Positions 1 through 10,931 are shown, counted from the first letter of the stretch. The stretch: DNA of 64,000 nucleotides from Tricholoma matsutake (GCA_026075535.2 AP026539.1:6758001-6822000), one strand, 5' to 3'. Program-made: numbers and translations. The notes: generated by a model from the sequence alone, not told the origin.

Positions 1-191
1 GCGTGGTAGTTTACGCTCCCATGATTTAATTTTGGGACGTGGAGTAGAAGGAGAGATGGGGAGAGCAGGTACGTCTTTAGCCAACTTCGAAGGGTCAGAG
101 AGGGGAGCAGTCACAGAAATGGATTCATTCTCCAGGGATTCAACTGACAAGACTTCAAAGCGGTTATGGACAGGCAGTGAGGGCGTACGAT

Positions 192-1310
192 TCACTCGCT
201 GCGAATAGGAAAATCCTGCTCCTCTACAACTTCCAGCTTAACCTCCTCTGCAACTTGATCCTTCGCTTCCTCAACATCTACAAGTGCCAACAGATCTTGC
301 AGGAGTTCGTCTCGTCCCTCGGGGGTGAGCATGCGGATATCCTGACGATGGGGACACGCTCCAGCCCTGTGTCCAGGTTCCCCACAATGGTAGCAGAGAT
401 CCAACTTACGTGCACGGCTGCGAGCTGCATCAACATCCATTGGTACTGGGATATTGACGGCTGGTGTGGGAGTTTGACGAGCAGGAATGGGGTTAGGGCG
501 GGGGAGGCTTCGATTGAAGGTGTAGGGTGTATGAGTGGTAGTTGGAGCACGGAATGCAGCATTAAACGCCGCATTTGTGAGTCGGTTCTCGTCACAGAGT
601 GAAGCAGCTTCATACCAAGCAAGGATATCATCGTCCGCTGGGCGCCCTTCCAACATCTGTGCAATCTGGTCCTGAATTTCTCGGTTGAGCCCCCGTCGGA
701 ACTTCACCACCACTGGTAACCCACTCCCATACCCTGCCATGTCCACCAAATCCTTGAACTCATCGATATAGTCGTCCACGGATCGACGTCCCTGGTGGTA
801 AGTGGATGACTCAAGTCGTGTCACTGCTCGGTGGCATTCATTGAGGGGGCAGAAGTGGCGTACGAACTCAGCTCGAAAGTCACCCCAAGTGGAGAAAGGT
901 AGAGAACCGAGTTCTTTAGTTTGACGTAGGATACGGTCCACATAGAGATAGGCGCGTTCAGATTTCATGTATGTGAAGGCCCAATAAATTTTTGCAGCCT
1001 CATCGACGAATTGATGCGACTGGAGACTAATGTATAACTCACAGGAATTAAGGAATGCACGTCCCTGCGCACGTGCACCATTAAATTCGGCGGGGGGGGA
1101 CGGTTTGATCTGGGCACGTTCCTTAGTGGACGCGTTTGGCAAAACATCGTTGTTGGGTGCGCTTGGAGTCGTGAAGGGGGAACTATTAGTCGTAGGGTTA
1201 GCCTGGAGGGTCCTAACGAAGTTTTCAATCGTAGATTTAAGCGAGTCGATTTGCGCGCGCATTCCGGAAACGTCGCTTTCAAGCGCGTCGAAGCGTTCTG
1301 ATGCGTCCAT
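192..1310 (-). CDS. Gag polyprotein of chromovirus GypA-2
   Basis: Structural capsid/nucleocapsid protein of a Ty3/gypsy element, 372 aa. The N-terminal 40 residues look coiled-coil (MDASERFDALESD...). A proline/threonine-rich linker follows, then a retrotransposon-gag capsid core (about residues 95-235, including FSTWGDFRAEFVRHFCP and the DYIDEFKDLV stretch). A CCHC zinc knuckle, CYHCGEPGHRAGAC, sits near residue 307. The C-terminus is acidic. The frame is open from ATG to stop, whereas the paralogue at 2998-4112 has a frameshift in a C-run and a CGA-to-TGA stop, so this copy shows the ancestral state. Pol would continue leftward in another frame beyond the window. Confidence 0.9.
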   Translation of the reverse strand: MDASERFDALESDVSGMRAQIDSLKSTIENFVRTLQANPTTNSSPFTTPSAPNNDVLPNASTKERAQIKPSPPAEFNGARAQGRAFLNSCELYISLQSHQFVDEAAKIYWAFTYMKSERAYLYVDRILRQTKELGSLPFSTWGDFRAEFVRHFCPLNECHRAVTRLESSTYHQGRRSVDDYIDEFKDLVDMAGYGSGLPVVVKFRRGLNREIQDQIAQMLEGRPADDDILAWYEAASLCDENRLTNAAFNAAFRAPTTTHTPYTFNRSLPRPNPIPARQTPTPAVNIPVPMDVDAARSRARKLDLCYHCGEPGHRAGACPHRQDIRMLTPEGRDELLQDLLALVDVEEAKDQVAEEVKLEVVEEQDFPIRSE

Positions 1311-1476
1311 GTCGCTAGGGAGCGCGTTTGGCGAAAATGGCGGCGCAATAAAGGCGAGAGTATCTGGAACGGTGTGTAGGGACTCTGTGGAGCTTTGGGA
1401 AGCGTCGTCCAGTCCGTACCTGCCTATTTTGGGCAGCGCGTTCGCGATTTTCGGGCCTTAGGGGAGAGTTTTCTAC

Positions 1477-1902
1477 TATAAGGGCAACCTAAGCCTCTAG
1501 CAAAGGGAAATCCGAAGTTAAAATTATACTACATAATACAGGCATTGGGGGCGCACCTAGCAAAGGGAAATCCGAAGAGAAAACTCTAAGGATCCCCTTG
1601 CTGATGCCCAGTATATGTGAAGACGACAAAAATCAAATATAACCTAAAAATAGAAAAAGGCGGAGATAGGCGGATCAAGGCCGCCGAATGACATCATACC
1701 AAGGGGTATGTGTCGGAAGGGGTACTCCGCCTCTAAATATAAAAGTGTCAACATATACAAACATGATAGCAAGGGAAAATTAGTAATAAAATCCGGAAAA
1801 ATCATAGAAAATGAAGAATAGAAGGAAATGAGGTGGGGAAAAATATGGGACGAACATAAAAAATAGGAAAAACACACAGGGCACCCCCTTAGTCCCCTTA
1901 CA
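1477..1902 (-). repeat. 5' LTR of GypA-2
   Basis: 426 bp, beginning TGTAAGGGG and ending CCCTTATA on the minus strand, the same imperfect inverted ends as the GypA-1 LTRs. By eye about 88-90% identical to the LTR at 2409-2831. It keeps the AGAGTTTTCT block near 1588 whose complement AGAAAACTCT lies just outside the LTR at 1465-1474, the same self-complementary arrangement as in GypA-1. Confidence 0.88.
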
Positions 1903-2403
1903 CTTGTCAGCCCTGAATTGCTGGACGATGTTGAGACACTTATCCATGACTTCACTCTGCAAGTTGGACATTTCCAGGACACTTCCTCTTTCTTGGCTTG
2001 GTAATATTGCACTGCTCATTGATGTCTCACCATGTTGGTGCATAATGAATATGAGACACAGTCAATGTGAAGAATGAATATATAGTGAGTGCAGAGTAGA
2101 AAACTATGAAGCACGAGAATGATGAATGGACGAAGTGACATACTAGAGAAAAGTGGAGAACTCACCCGAAGCACAAGAATGGTGAATGGACAAAGTGACA
2201 GTGGATCTCATGCTAGGGGCAAGTTCTTATACAAAAGGGTGAAACCAATGTCGTCATAGCAAGGATGGCTTGCAAAGAAGCCTAAGCACTGAGCACTATG
2301 ACAGGAAAGGGAGCCTGGAAGCTTGAGGGAAGTGATGCAGCAAGGCATGGAACCTCAAAGGCCACAGAAGCAAGAGACACGAGACTGTCATGACTCGCAT
2401 GTG
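1903..2403. other. Spacer between the two GypA elements, with a short unassigned minus-strand coding remnant
   Basis: Sequence into which both elements inserted. On the minus strand 2043-1903 encodes a 47-residue open stretch starting MHQHGETSMSSAILPSQ that runs straight into the GypA-2 LTR, so it may be the front of a protein cut by that insertion. I do not recognise it. Around 2100-2210 a sequence close to GAAGCACAAGAATGGTGAAT occurs twice. No other gene is visible. Confidence 0.4.
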
Positions 2404-2408
2404 AGAAG

Positions 2409-2831
2409 TGTAAGGGGACTAGAGGGTGTCCCATGTGTTTCTCCTATTTTTTACGTTCGTCCTATATTTTTTCTCGCCTCGTTTCCTTCTATTCTTCATT
2501 TTCTATGATTTTTCCCTTATTTTATTACTAATTTCCCTTTCTATCACATTTGTGCATGTTGACAGTTTTATATTTAGAGACAGAGTACCCTTCTGACATC
2601 TACCCCTTGGTATTACGTCATGCGGCGGCCTTGATCAGCCTATCTCTGCCTTTTCTATTTTTAGTTATTATTTGATTTTTGCAGTTTTCACATATACTGG
2701 GCACTGGCAAAGGGATCTTTAGAGTTTTCTCTTCGGATTTCCCTTTACTAGGTGTGCCCCCAATCCCTGTATTATGTAGCATAATTTTAACTTCGGATTT
2801 CCCTTTGCTAGAGGCTTAGGTTGCCCTTATA
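2409..2831 (+). repeat. 5' LTR of GypA-1
   Basis: 423 bp, TGTAAGGGG...CCCTTATA. A TATA-like ATATAC at about 2693-2698 lies roughly 25 bp before AGAGTTTTCT (2721-2730), which would put the transcript start there. A repeat close to CTTCGGATTTCCCTTTGCTAG occurs twice in the R/U5 part (about 2731 and 2792). It differs from the 3' LTR at about 14 sites, nearly all C/T or G/A changes at CpG. Confidence 0.93.
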
Positions 2832-2843
2832 GTAGAAAACTCT
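2721..2843 (+). promoter_or_regulatory. Candidate self-priming pair for reverse transcription
   Basis: AGAGTTTTCT at 2721-2730, where the transcript probably begins, is perfectly complementary to AGAAAACTCT at 2834-2843, three bases after the 5' LTR. No TGG-type tRNA primer site follows the LTR. In Tf1/sushi-type chromoviruses the first bases of the RNA fold back on the primer binding site and self-prime; this arrangement fits. The same pairing exists in the inverted sister copy. The function is inferred from position and complementarity only. Confidence 0.55.
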
Positions 2844-2997
2844 CCCCTAAGGCCTGAAAATCGCGAATGCACTGCCCAAGATAGGCAGGTACGGACTGGA
2901 CGATGCTTCCCAAAGCTCCACAGAGTCCCTACACACTGTTCCAGATAGTCTCGCCTTTATTACGCCGCCATTTTCGCCAAATGCGCCCCCTAGCGCT

Positions 2998-4112
2998 ATG
3001 GACGCATCAGAACGCCTCGACATGCTTGAAAGTGATGTTACCGGAATATGCGCGCAAATTGATTCGCTTAAATCTACGATCAAAAACTTTGTCAGAACAC
3101 TTCAGACCAGCTCCACGACTAATATTCCCCCCATTACGACTCCAAGTGTGCCCAACAACGACGCGTTGCCAAACGTGCCCAAGGAGCGCACCCAGATCAA
3201 ACTGTCCCCCCCGCCGAATTTAATGGTGCGTGTATGCAGGGACATGCATTCCTTAACTCCTGTGAGTTGTATATCAGTCTCCAGTCGCATCAATCCATCG
3301 ATGAAGCTGCAAAAATTTATTGGGCCTTCACATACATGAAATCTGAGCATGCCTATCTCTACGTGGACTGTATTCTGCGACAAACCAAAGAACTCGGTTC
3401 CCTACCTTTCTCCACTTGGGGTGACTTTTGAGCAGAGTTTGTACGCCACTTTTGTCCCCTCAATGAGTGCCACCGAGCAGTGACACGACTTGAGTCATCC
3501 TCGTACCACCAGGCACGTCGATCTGTGGATGATTATATCGATGAGTTTAAGGACTTGGTGGACATGGCAGGGTATGGGGGTGGGCTACCAGTGGTGGTGA
3601 AGTTCCAACGAGGCCTCAACTGGGAGATTCAGGACCAGATTGCCCAGATGTTGGAAGGATGTCCAGCGGACAATGATATCTATGCTTGGTATGAAGCTGC
3701 TTCCCTCTGTGATGAGAACCGACTCACAAATGCGGCGTTCAATGCTGCATTCCGGGCTCCAACTACCACTCCTACATCCCACATCTTCAATCGAACCCTT
3801 CCCCAATGCAACCCTATTCCCGTCCGTCAAACTCCTGCACCGGCTGTCAATGTTCCGGTACCAATGGATGTCGATGCAGCCCGTAGCTGCGCATGCAGGT
3901 TAAACCTCTGCTACCGCTGTGGGGAAACTGGACATATGGCTGGAGCGTGCCCCCATCGTCAGGATATCCACATGCTCACCACCAAGGGGCGAGATGAACT
4001 CCTCCAGGACCTGTTGGCGCTTGTAGATGTCGAGGAAGCAAAGGGTCAGGTCGCAGAGGAGGTCAAATTAGAGGGTGTAGAGGAGCAGGATTTTTCTATT
4101 TGCAGTGAGTGA
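2998..4112 (+). pseudogene. gag of GypA-1, frameshifted and with a CGA-to-TGA stop
   Basis: Same protein as the intact gag at 192-1310. It starts at ATG 2998 (MDASERLDMLESDV). The frame is lost in a run of seven Cs (3206-3212) that is eight Cs in the sister copy, and resumes as FLNSCELYISLQSH. A TGA at 3429-3431 replaces the CGA present in the sister. The capsid core continues from 3480 (DYIDEFKDLVDMAGYG) and the CCHC knuckle CYRCGETGHMAGAC is kept near 3910. The frame ends just before pol, which is read in a different frame. Confidence 0.9.
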
Positions 4113-4152
4113 ATCGTATGCCCTCGTTGTTTGTCCATAACACTTTGAAGTT

Positions 4153-7100
4153 TTGTCAGTTGAATCCCCAGAGAATGAATCTGATTTCATGACTATTCCC
4201 CTCTCTGAACCTTCGAAGTCAGGTGAAGACGTACCTGCCCCTCCTCTCTCTACCTCTACCTCATGCCCCAAAATTAAATCATGGGAGCGCAAACTACCAC
4301 GCAAATATATTGTTGCATCCACTCCCTCTGCACACTCCTTGAACCTGGTGATCGAACTACAGACTACCAACACTGGACAGATACTTGGTGTCTCTGCGCT
4401 CCTAGACTCTGGTGCTACTGGTCTCTTCATTGACGCTGACCTCGCACGACAACATTGCCTGAATACTTGCTCACTCTCGCATCCGATACCTGTTTATAAT
4501 GTGGATGGATCCCCAAATGAAGCTGGTGCCATCTGAGAGGTTGTGGACCTGGTCCTCCATTACAAAGATCATAGTGAGCGTACACATTTTGCTGTCACTC
4601 AGTTAGGGAAGCAGAAGGTGATTTTGGGCTATCTGTGGCTTCAAGACCATAACCCAGATGTTAACTGGCATACTGGGGAGGTCACCATGAGCCGATGTCC
4701 ATCCAGCTGTCGCACCTGTTTCATGGAAGCCAGACAAGAGCACCGCGGACAAAGGGCCTCGGTACAACGCACTCAGAAGTGTCGTGCTGGACCCCTACCT
4801 CTGCCTGATGTGGAGTTGGAGGGGGTTCCTGATCTGATACCAGACTCAGATGATGATGAGGAGGAAGCAGAGGAAGTTGAGGAAGGGGATCGGATTTTCT
4901 ACACTGCGATTCGTCCATCGCGTGAGGTGTGTGCTACATCGAACATATCCCAGCACCTTGCCGAGGCCTTCCACAAAAACAATACTGCTAAATCCTCTAC
5001 TGACTCCTTACTCCCTCATCTTCATGAGTTTGAGGATGTGTTCTCCAAGGAATCATTCGATTCTCTCCCTGCACGCAAGCCATGGGATCACGCCATTGAA
5101 CTCATCCCCAGTGCAACCCCTTCCTCCTGCAAGGTCTATCCTCTTTCTCCCGAGGAACAGCGACAGCTCGACCAATTCATTGATGAACACCTAACCTCTG
5201 GATGTATTCGACCATCCAAATCGCCCATGGCCTCTCCCTTTTTCTTTGTCAAGAAGAAGGATGGCTCACTTCATCCAGTTCAAGACTATAGAAGGCTCAA
5301 CGACATCACGGTCAAAAATTGCTACCCGCTACCTCTCATCTCCGAACTTGTGAACCAACTCCATGGAGCACGATACTTCACCAAACTCGATGTCCATTGG
5401 GGTTACAATAATGTGAGGATAAAGGAGGGAGATGAGTGGAAGGCAGCCTTTCATACCAACCATGGTCTTTTTGAACTGCTCATCATGTTCTTTGGCCTTA
5501 CTAATAGTCCTGCCACCTTCCAGACCATGATGAATGACATCTTCCACGACCTCATCCTCGAGGGCGTTGTCTGTATCTACCTCGATGATATCCTCATCTT
5601 CACTCACACAGTGGAAGAGCATCGTCACATTACGCGCCTCATCTTGGACCGACTTCGACAGTACAAACTCTACCTTCGCCAGGACAAGTGCGAGTTTGAG
5701 AAGACCAAGATTGAGTACCTCGGCCTGATTATCTCGGAGGGCCAGGTAGAGATGGATCCGGTCAAGGTGAATGGGGTCACGGCATGGCCGACGCCCACGA
5801 ACAAGAAAGAGGTGCAGTCCTTTTTAGGCTTCATCAATTTCTACCGGTGTTTTATCAAGGATTTCTCACATCATGCACGACCACTGTTTGATTTGACTGG
5901 CAAGGAGGCATGGCGGTGGGACAATGCACAGCAGGAGGCATTTGAAAAGCTTAAAGAGATGGTCACTTCCACTCCCATCCTTACCTTTGCTGACAATTTG
6001 CGCCCTTTTCATGTAGAAGCTGACAGTTCTGACTTTGCGACGGGTGCCGTGTTGTCTCAGCAGTCTCCAGGGGACCAGAAGTGGCATCCTGTTGTGTTCT
6101 ACTCCAAAAGCCTTAGTGCTGTGGAACGAAACTATGAGATCCATGACAAGGAGATGTTGGTGATAATGCATGCGCTTGAGGAGTGGCGACACTTCCTTGA
6201 GGGTGCCCTACACAATGTGGAAATTTGGATGGATCACAAGAATCTCGAGTACTTTATGACGGCCAAGAAATTGAACCATCGTCAAGCTCGTTGGTCCCTG
6301 TATCTATCCAGGTTCGACTTCTCCTTGCACCACTGTCCAGGTCGCAGCATGGGGAAGACCGATGCCCTCTCCCAACATGCAGATCACAGGGATGGTGGTG
6401 ATGACAATCAAGACATTGTGTTGTTGCAGCCAACCCTGTTTATGATCTGGGCATTGGAAGGTATCGCACCCCAGGACGAGGAGTGGGACATCCTATGTGA
6501 CATCCGTCGTGCAAACCGTAGTGGTTTATACAAGGATGTCGTGGCCTGAGCTGTTAAGGAACTGAGGAAGGGATCTACCCTCTCCTTACGTGCAGCAGAG
6601 TGGGCTGAAAGGGAGGACTTGTTGTATTTCTGGGATCACATCTACATACCCAATGACCCAGACCTTCGTCGACGTATCATATCCCAACACCATGACTCAC
6701 GGATTGCTGGTCACCCTGGATGCTGGAAGACCTTGGAGCTCACCTCACGGAATTATTGGTGGCCGCAGATGTCACGGCTCATTGGTCAGTATTGTCGTAC
6801 TTGTGACCTTTGCTTACACACCAAGATTCCTCGTCGCAAACCCATTGGTGAGCTACACCCTCTCCCTGTCCCAGAAAGTCATTGGGATGTTGTCAGTGTC
6901 GACTTTGTGGTGGAGTTGCCAGAGTCGAATGGGTTTGATGCGGTGATGTGCACAGTTGACTCTGCAGGGAAACGTGCTCACTTCATTCCCACTCACACCA
7001 CTGTCAGTGCCCTGGGTGCTGCCTGCCTCTATCTTCACCATGTCTGGAAATTACATGGACTCCCTGGTGCCTTCCTTTCCGACCGTGGCCCTCAGTTCAT

Positions 7101-8009
7101 AGCAGAGTTCACTCGTGAGCTGTACCGACTTCTGGGTATCAAACTCCTCGCTTTGACTGCTTATCACCCACAAACTGATGGCCAGACCGAATGAGTCAAC
7201 CAGGAGTTGGAGCAATACATCCATGTCTTCATCAATGAATGCCAGGACGATTGGGACAATCTCCTTCCCCTGGCCGAGTTCAGATACAACAATCATGTCC
7301 ATGCTTCCACTCAACAAACCCCTTCTTCTTGGACACTGGACGGCATCCACGCATGGGATTCGAACCTCACCAAGCCCCCTCACATATTGAGACAGTGAAT
7401 GAGTTCACAGAACGCATGAGGGACAGTTTGGAGGAAGCAAAGGTGGCCTTGGTGAAGGCAAAGGACGACATGGCACGTTTCTACAATCAATGCCACTCTC
7501 CAACGCCACAGTACAAGGTTGGTGATCGAGTTTATCTTGACTCCAGTGACATCTCCACTACCCATCCATCCAAAAAACTCTCCCATCGCTTCCTGGGACT
7601 TTTCCCCATTGTCAAGTGCATTGGAATGCATGCCTATCGTCTATGCCTCCCAGCCTCCATGTCTAGACTTCACCCAGTCTTCCATGTCATGAAACTCCTT
7701 CCAGCTTCCTCAGATCCTTTTCCAGGACGCCGTTCACGACCACCACCGCCACCTACAGTCGTGGAGGGAGAACCCCAGTATGAAGTCGAGTCAATCTTGG
7801 ACAGCCAGTTACATCGAGGGAAGCTCCAGTATTTGGTACACTGGAAGGGTTATGGGTATGAGGAGAACTCATGGGTCAAGGAGTCCGATGTGAATGCCCC
7901 TTGGTTGGTCAAGGAGTTCCACCAACGGCACACTGCTGCACCACGTCGCATTCAAGTCAGTGACTTTGGTCATATGCGATTTCGAATGCATCGGGGCGAT
8001 GCATCTTAG
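4153..8009 (+). pseudogene. pol of GypA-1: protease, RT, RNase H, integrase, chromodomain (three stops, one frameshift)
   Basis: Domains in order: retropepsin-like protease with LLDSGATGLFID (about 4408); reverse transcriptase with CIYLDDILIF (near 5572), so the YxDD site is intact; RNase H (about 5980-6370, HVEADSSDFATGAVLSQ); integrase zinc finger with H-H-C-C (about 6690-6820); DDE core with SVDFVVELP and FLSDRGPQF, and the third acidic residue just before the stop at 7192; and a chromodomain with LQYLVHWKGYGYEENSW (about 7825). TGA codons at 4534, 6547 and 7192 and a frameshift in a C-run near 7320 break it. The chromodomain normally steers integration toward methylated-histone chromatin. 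A recent pseudogene by decay, not by deletion. Confidence 0.93.
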
Positions 8010-8020
8010 AAGGGGGGTGA
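8008..8020 (+). promoter_or_regulatory. Polypurine tract of GypA-1
   Basis: AGAAGGGGGGTGA immediately precedes the 3' LTR, the expected site and composition of the plus-strand primer. Confidence 0.75.
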
Positions 8021-8444
8021 TGTAAGGGGACTAGAGGGTGTCCCACGTGTTTCTCCTATTTTTTTATGTTTGTCCTATATTTTTTCTCGCCTTGTTTCCT
8101 TCTATTCTTCATTTTCTATGATTTTTCCCTTATTTTATTACTAATTTCCCTTTCTATCACATTTGTGCATGTTGACAGTTTTATATTTAGAGATGGAGTA
8201 CCCTTCCGACATCTACCCCTTGGTATTATGTCATGTGGCAGCCTTGATCAGCCTATCTCCGCCTTTTCTATTTTTAGTTATTATTTGATTTTTGCAGTTT
8301 TCACATATACTGGGCACTGGCAAAGGGATCTTTAGAGTTTTCTCTTCGGATTTCCCTTTCCTAGGTGCGCCCCCAATCCCTGTATTATGTAGCATAATTT
8401 TAACTTCAGATTTCCCTTTGCTAGAGGCTTAGGTTGCCCTTATA
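8021..8444 (+). repeat. 3' LTR of GypA-1
   Basis: 424 bp, same ends as the 5' LTR, followed by the target duplication AGAAG. Compared with the 5' LTR, most differences are CG in one copy against TG or CA in the other. At 8194-8195 the 3' copy has TG where the 5' copy has CA, as expected if both arose from a CG. Confidence 0.93.
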
Positions 8445-8449
8445 AGAAG

Positions 8450-9273
8450 GCTATGTAGTCAGGATCCCTCATGGTGATTAGCTTCAAGTAAACAAACAAG
8501 TTTAAATTCAATTAGAAAACAGATCACATGACACCCACATCACATGTACTCCAACTTAAGCAAGAAGTTTCAAAGTTTAAGCATTCAGTGGGGTGAATCA
8601 AGACAGTATGACATCAAACAGTGCAGTAAACTAGTGGAAATGAATTTCCTAAGGTTCTAGGGAGAAAACATGTGTATTGGCCAACAATATAGGATTTACA
8701 TGGGAATGTAACAAACAATCTGGGTGATGCATCGTGACAACTCTTGATGCGCCTCGTGGAAGATAGCATACTGCCAGTAGAGACCCCCCATTGACACCAT
8801 GTGTTTCCACCATACTAGTACAGTGCCTTGCTAATCCAAAATCCCACCAGCTCTAAACACCTAGACAGGTACATCCATGCTGAGTATACATTGTAGGTTT
8901 GACAAAGCAGTGTTATAGTGACAGAGGTGGCATCTGCAGCTGTGATCTGGACTTCATGCAGCCTCAAGTTTCAACCACTGAGGACCAAGTTGTTGAGGGG
9001 ATGGCTAAGTGTGTGACCATGTGTCTCATCAGGTTGAGTGATCCTTGAGGTGAAGAGGGGGCTGAGAGTCCAGAGGCAGTGGAAAAGATACAACATGTCC
9101 TCAGGAGAGGCCATGGCAAGTGCACAAGTCTTAGTCGGCTATCCAGTTAGGTGACATGAGGAGCAAGAGAAATTAAAAGTCATGAAGTGAGTAAACAAAC
9201 TCAGCACGCACTCACATGCTAGGCTTTACTTCTGTTTTCTAAAGGGTCGTATTGCTTGAGACATACTATCATT
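8450..9273. other. Intergenic, no gene seen
   Basis: About 820 bp between GypA-1 and the inverted-repeat element. No open frame with recognisable protein content, no tRNA and no clear repeat on either strand. Confidence 0.6.
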
Positions 9274-9895
9274 GGGTAGGTGTTTGAACAAATTTTGAAA
9301 ACATGTCTCGGAAATGTCCTGATGACTACTGGTCTTCAGTTTTCTTGACAGTGTATATATGCTTCTTACCTAGGCTTTTGTGTAGTAAAAACATGAATAT
9401 AACAAACTGTGTAATTGGCACGATGCCGGTTTGAGGGGATACCAAAAGGTAGGCTTTTGAACACTTTTCAATAGTCACATCAGTCACTGTTCCTGGCATG
9501 CCGAATTCAATCTCAGCATGCCAAGCGTTTTCCTGACTACGCACTTCAATCTCCGCTTTCTAAGAGATTGTCACGCAGAACACATAGTCGCCGCAAATGC
9601 TCTATCCTGTTCGCTATTGTACCTGTAAATTGCTAGGAGGCTTCTCATATAGGTAGAATTAATTTGTGTCAGTTTTTTTATAGAAATTTCAATTCATAAA
9701 AACCCGAGACACTGTTCTTTCCCAATCAAGGCAAATCTGGACATTCAAAACCGAAATTCCACAACCATGCGGCTCTCTTCTACGAAATAAATTCCATAAA
9801 ATATTTTGTAGTTACAGTAACTGCTTATCCCGAGAATACCGAGGCCTGAAGTGGACAGGAAGTGGTAGAAATTTCGACTGTTCAAACACCTACCC
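9274..9895. mobile_element. 622-bp non-coding element with 17-bp perfect terminal inverted repeats
   Basis: GGGTAGGTGTTTGAACA at 9274-9290 is perfectly inverted at 9879-9895. The interior is A/T-rich and has no convincing coding frame, which fits a small non-autonomous (MITE-like) DNA transposon. I could not see a target duplication in the immediate flanks, so the true ends may lie a few bases away. The superfamily is not assignable from the ends alone. Confidence 0.55.
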
Positions 9896-10049
9896 GTGTT
9901 CAAACCCAACATCCACACGAGGATTTGTGTTGAGGCGGAGTCTAAATTTCATTGCATGTGACGAACCGCAGTCCGCAATCGCCAGATCTGATTCCTCTTG
10001 ACCGCAACCGCAACCACGAAATCAACTTTGAACGTGGCTATTAATGTAA

Positions 10050-10931
10050 CCCACGTCTCCACAACTACCTGCAGAAATTTATGCAATTATTATCGAGCTT
10101 GCGGGAATCGAAGATAGGCAGGCATATCACCGTCTAGACATCAACACGTTACTCTCCTTTTGCCTCGTATCCAAGTTTCTTCATGCCCTGGCTTCCCCGA
10201 TACTTTATTCTTCCATCAAACTTCCCACTCATGAGGCCATACTGAAGCTTGAACGCCTCAGTAAGGCAAATCCACGCCTTCTGTGTCACACACGAACATT
10301 ATTCTTCACCAGTGGCCATTGTAGTTTGAATATGGGGGTCGGGTGGCTGGCCCAAGCGATTGCACAGGGAGCAATCGGGGGAGCAATCGGACTGCAGCGA
10401 ATTTGCATCGCTTGGGGTTGTCCTGACGTAGGGGCATTTTGTCGCCGTGATGGGCCCAGTGGCCTCTATGAATTTGCTGCCTTGCATACATCACCATCAG
10501 CGAATAATCCCAATTTCAGTTTTCCTTTCAAAAGGCTGCGTAAGCTTGCCCTTACGACAATCGACTTTCGAAACTCCAAGATGGTGACTGCTCTCCTTGA
10601 ACTTCGGAGCCTTACCCATCTTGCGGTGGATCGCTTTTTCAATGTCGAGCAACCAAATCTTAGAGAAATTGGTAGCATGTTCCAAGACGTCGATTGGTCA
10701 GACCTCCTCATGCAGAATCTTCGAAAGTACATCAAGGAGGCCGTGTCTGAGCCTAAAGTCATTCTTGGCATAATTGGCAAAACACCCAGTCACCCCGCGG
10801 CTTTGATCCGCAAGTTTGATTCCATGGAACCCTTGTCCCGGGTCTTGTTGGTACCATATGATCTTGAAGTTGAGGGGAGCGACTGGTTTCCCAACAAGAT
10901 CTTGGATGGGACTTTGTGGCATATGGAATGA
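10050..10931 (+). CDS. F-box-like protein (5' end unresolved)
   Basis: An open frame begins after a TAA at 10047 and ends at 10931. It starts with an F-box-like core: QLPAEIYAIIIELAG, then LLSFCLVSKFLHALASPILY and a segment with polar/leucine-rich character (LRKLALTTIDF, LRSLTHLAVDRF). This is the usual layout of the expanded Agaricomycete F-box-like families, in which the F-box recruits an SCF ubiquitin ligase and the C-terminus binds a substrate. The first in-frame ATG is at 10326, after the F-box, so either a short upstream exon supplies the start or the 5' end is damaged; an ATG directly followed by TAA at 10044 sits just upstream. About 290 residues are visible. Expression and function are not shown by the sequence. 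Confidence 0.6.
   Translation, partial: PTSPQLPAEIYAIIIELAGIEDRQAYHRLDINTLLSFCLVSKFLHALASPILYSSIKLPTHEAILKLERLSKANPRLLCHTRTLFFTSGHCSLNMGVGWLAQAIAQGAIGGAIGLQRICIAWGCPDVGAFCRRDGPSGLYEFAALHTSPSANNPNFSFPFKRLRKLALTTIDFRNSKMVTALLELRSLTHLAVDRFFNVEQPNLREIGSMFQDVDWSDLLMQNLRKYIKEAVSEPKVILGIIGKTPSHPAALIRKFDSMEPLSRVLLVPYDLEVEGSDWFPNKILDGTLWHME

Larger units (their letters stand above)
1..1902 (-). mobile_element. GypA-2: Ty3/gypsy chromovirus, 5' part only (cut by window edge)
   Basis: Read on the minus strand this is 5' LTR (1477-1902), leader (about 1311-1476), gag (192-1310) and the start of pol running off the left edge. It is the same family as the plus-strand element at 2404-8449: gag proteins, leader and LTR line up throughout. 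The two copies face each other head to head, 506 bp apart (LTR to LTR). Unlike its neighbour, this copy has an unbroken gag frame, so it is probably younger. The target duplication cannot be checked because the 3' end lies outside the window. Confidence 0.9.
2404..8449 (+). mobile_element. GypA-1: full-length Ty3/gypsy chromovirus with 5-bp target duplication
   Basis: Complete LTR retrotransposon: target duplication AGAAG (2404-2408 and 8445-8449), LTRs 2409-2831 and 8021-8444, gag, protease, reverse transcriptase, RNase H, integrase and a C-terminal chromodomain, then the polypurine tract AGAAGGGGGG next to the 3' LTR. Gene order PR-RT-RH-IN plus chromodomain defines a chromovirus. It is non-autonomous as it stands: four in-frame TGA codons (3429, 4534, 6547, 7192) and two frameshifts (C-run at 3206-3212, near 7320) interrupt the coding region. 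Where the sister copy covers the site (3429), it has CGA. Confidence 0.95.

Noticed and set aside
9786..9870. A third MITE copy suggested by ATAAAATATTTTGTAGTTAC and AGGAAGTGGTAGAAAT
   Set aside because: Short A/T-rich matches in a different order and spacing from the two real copies.
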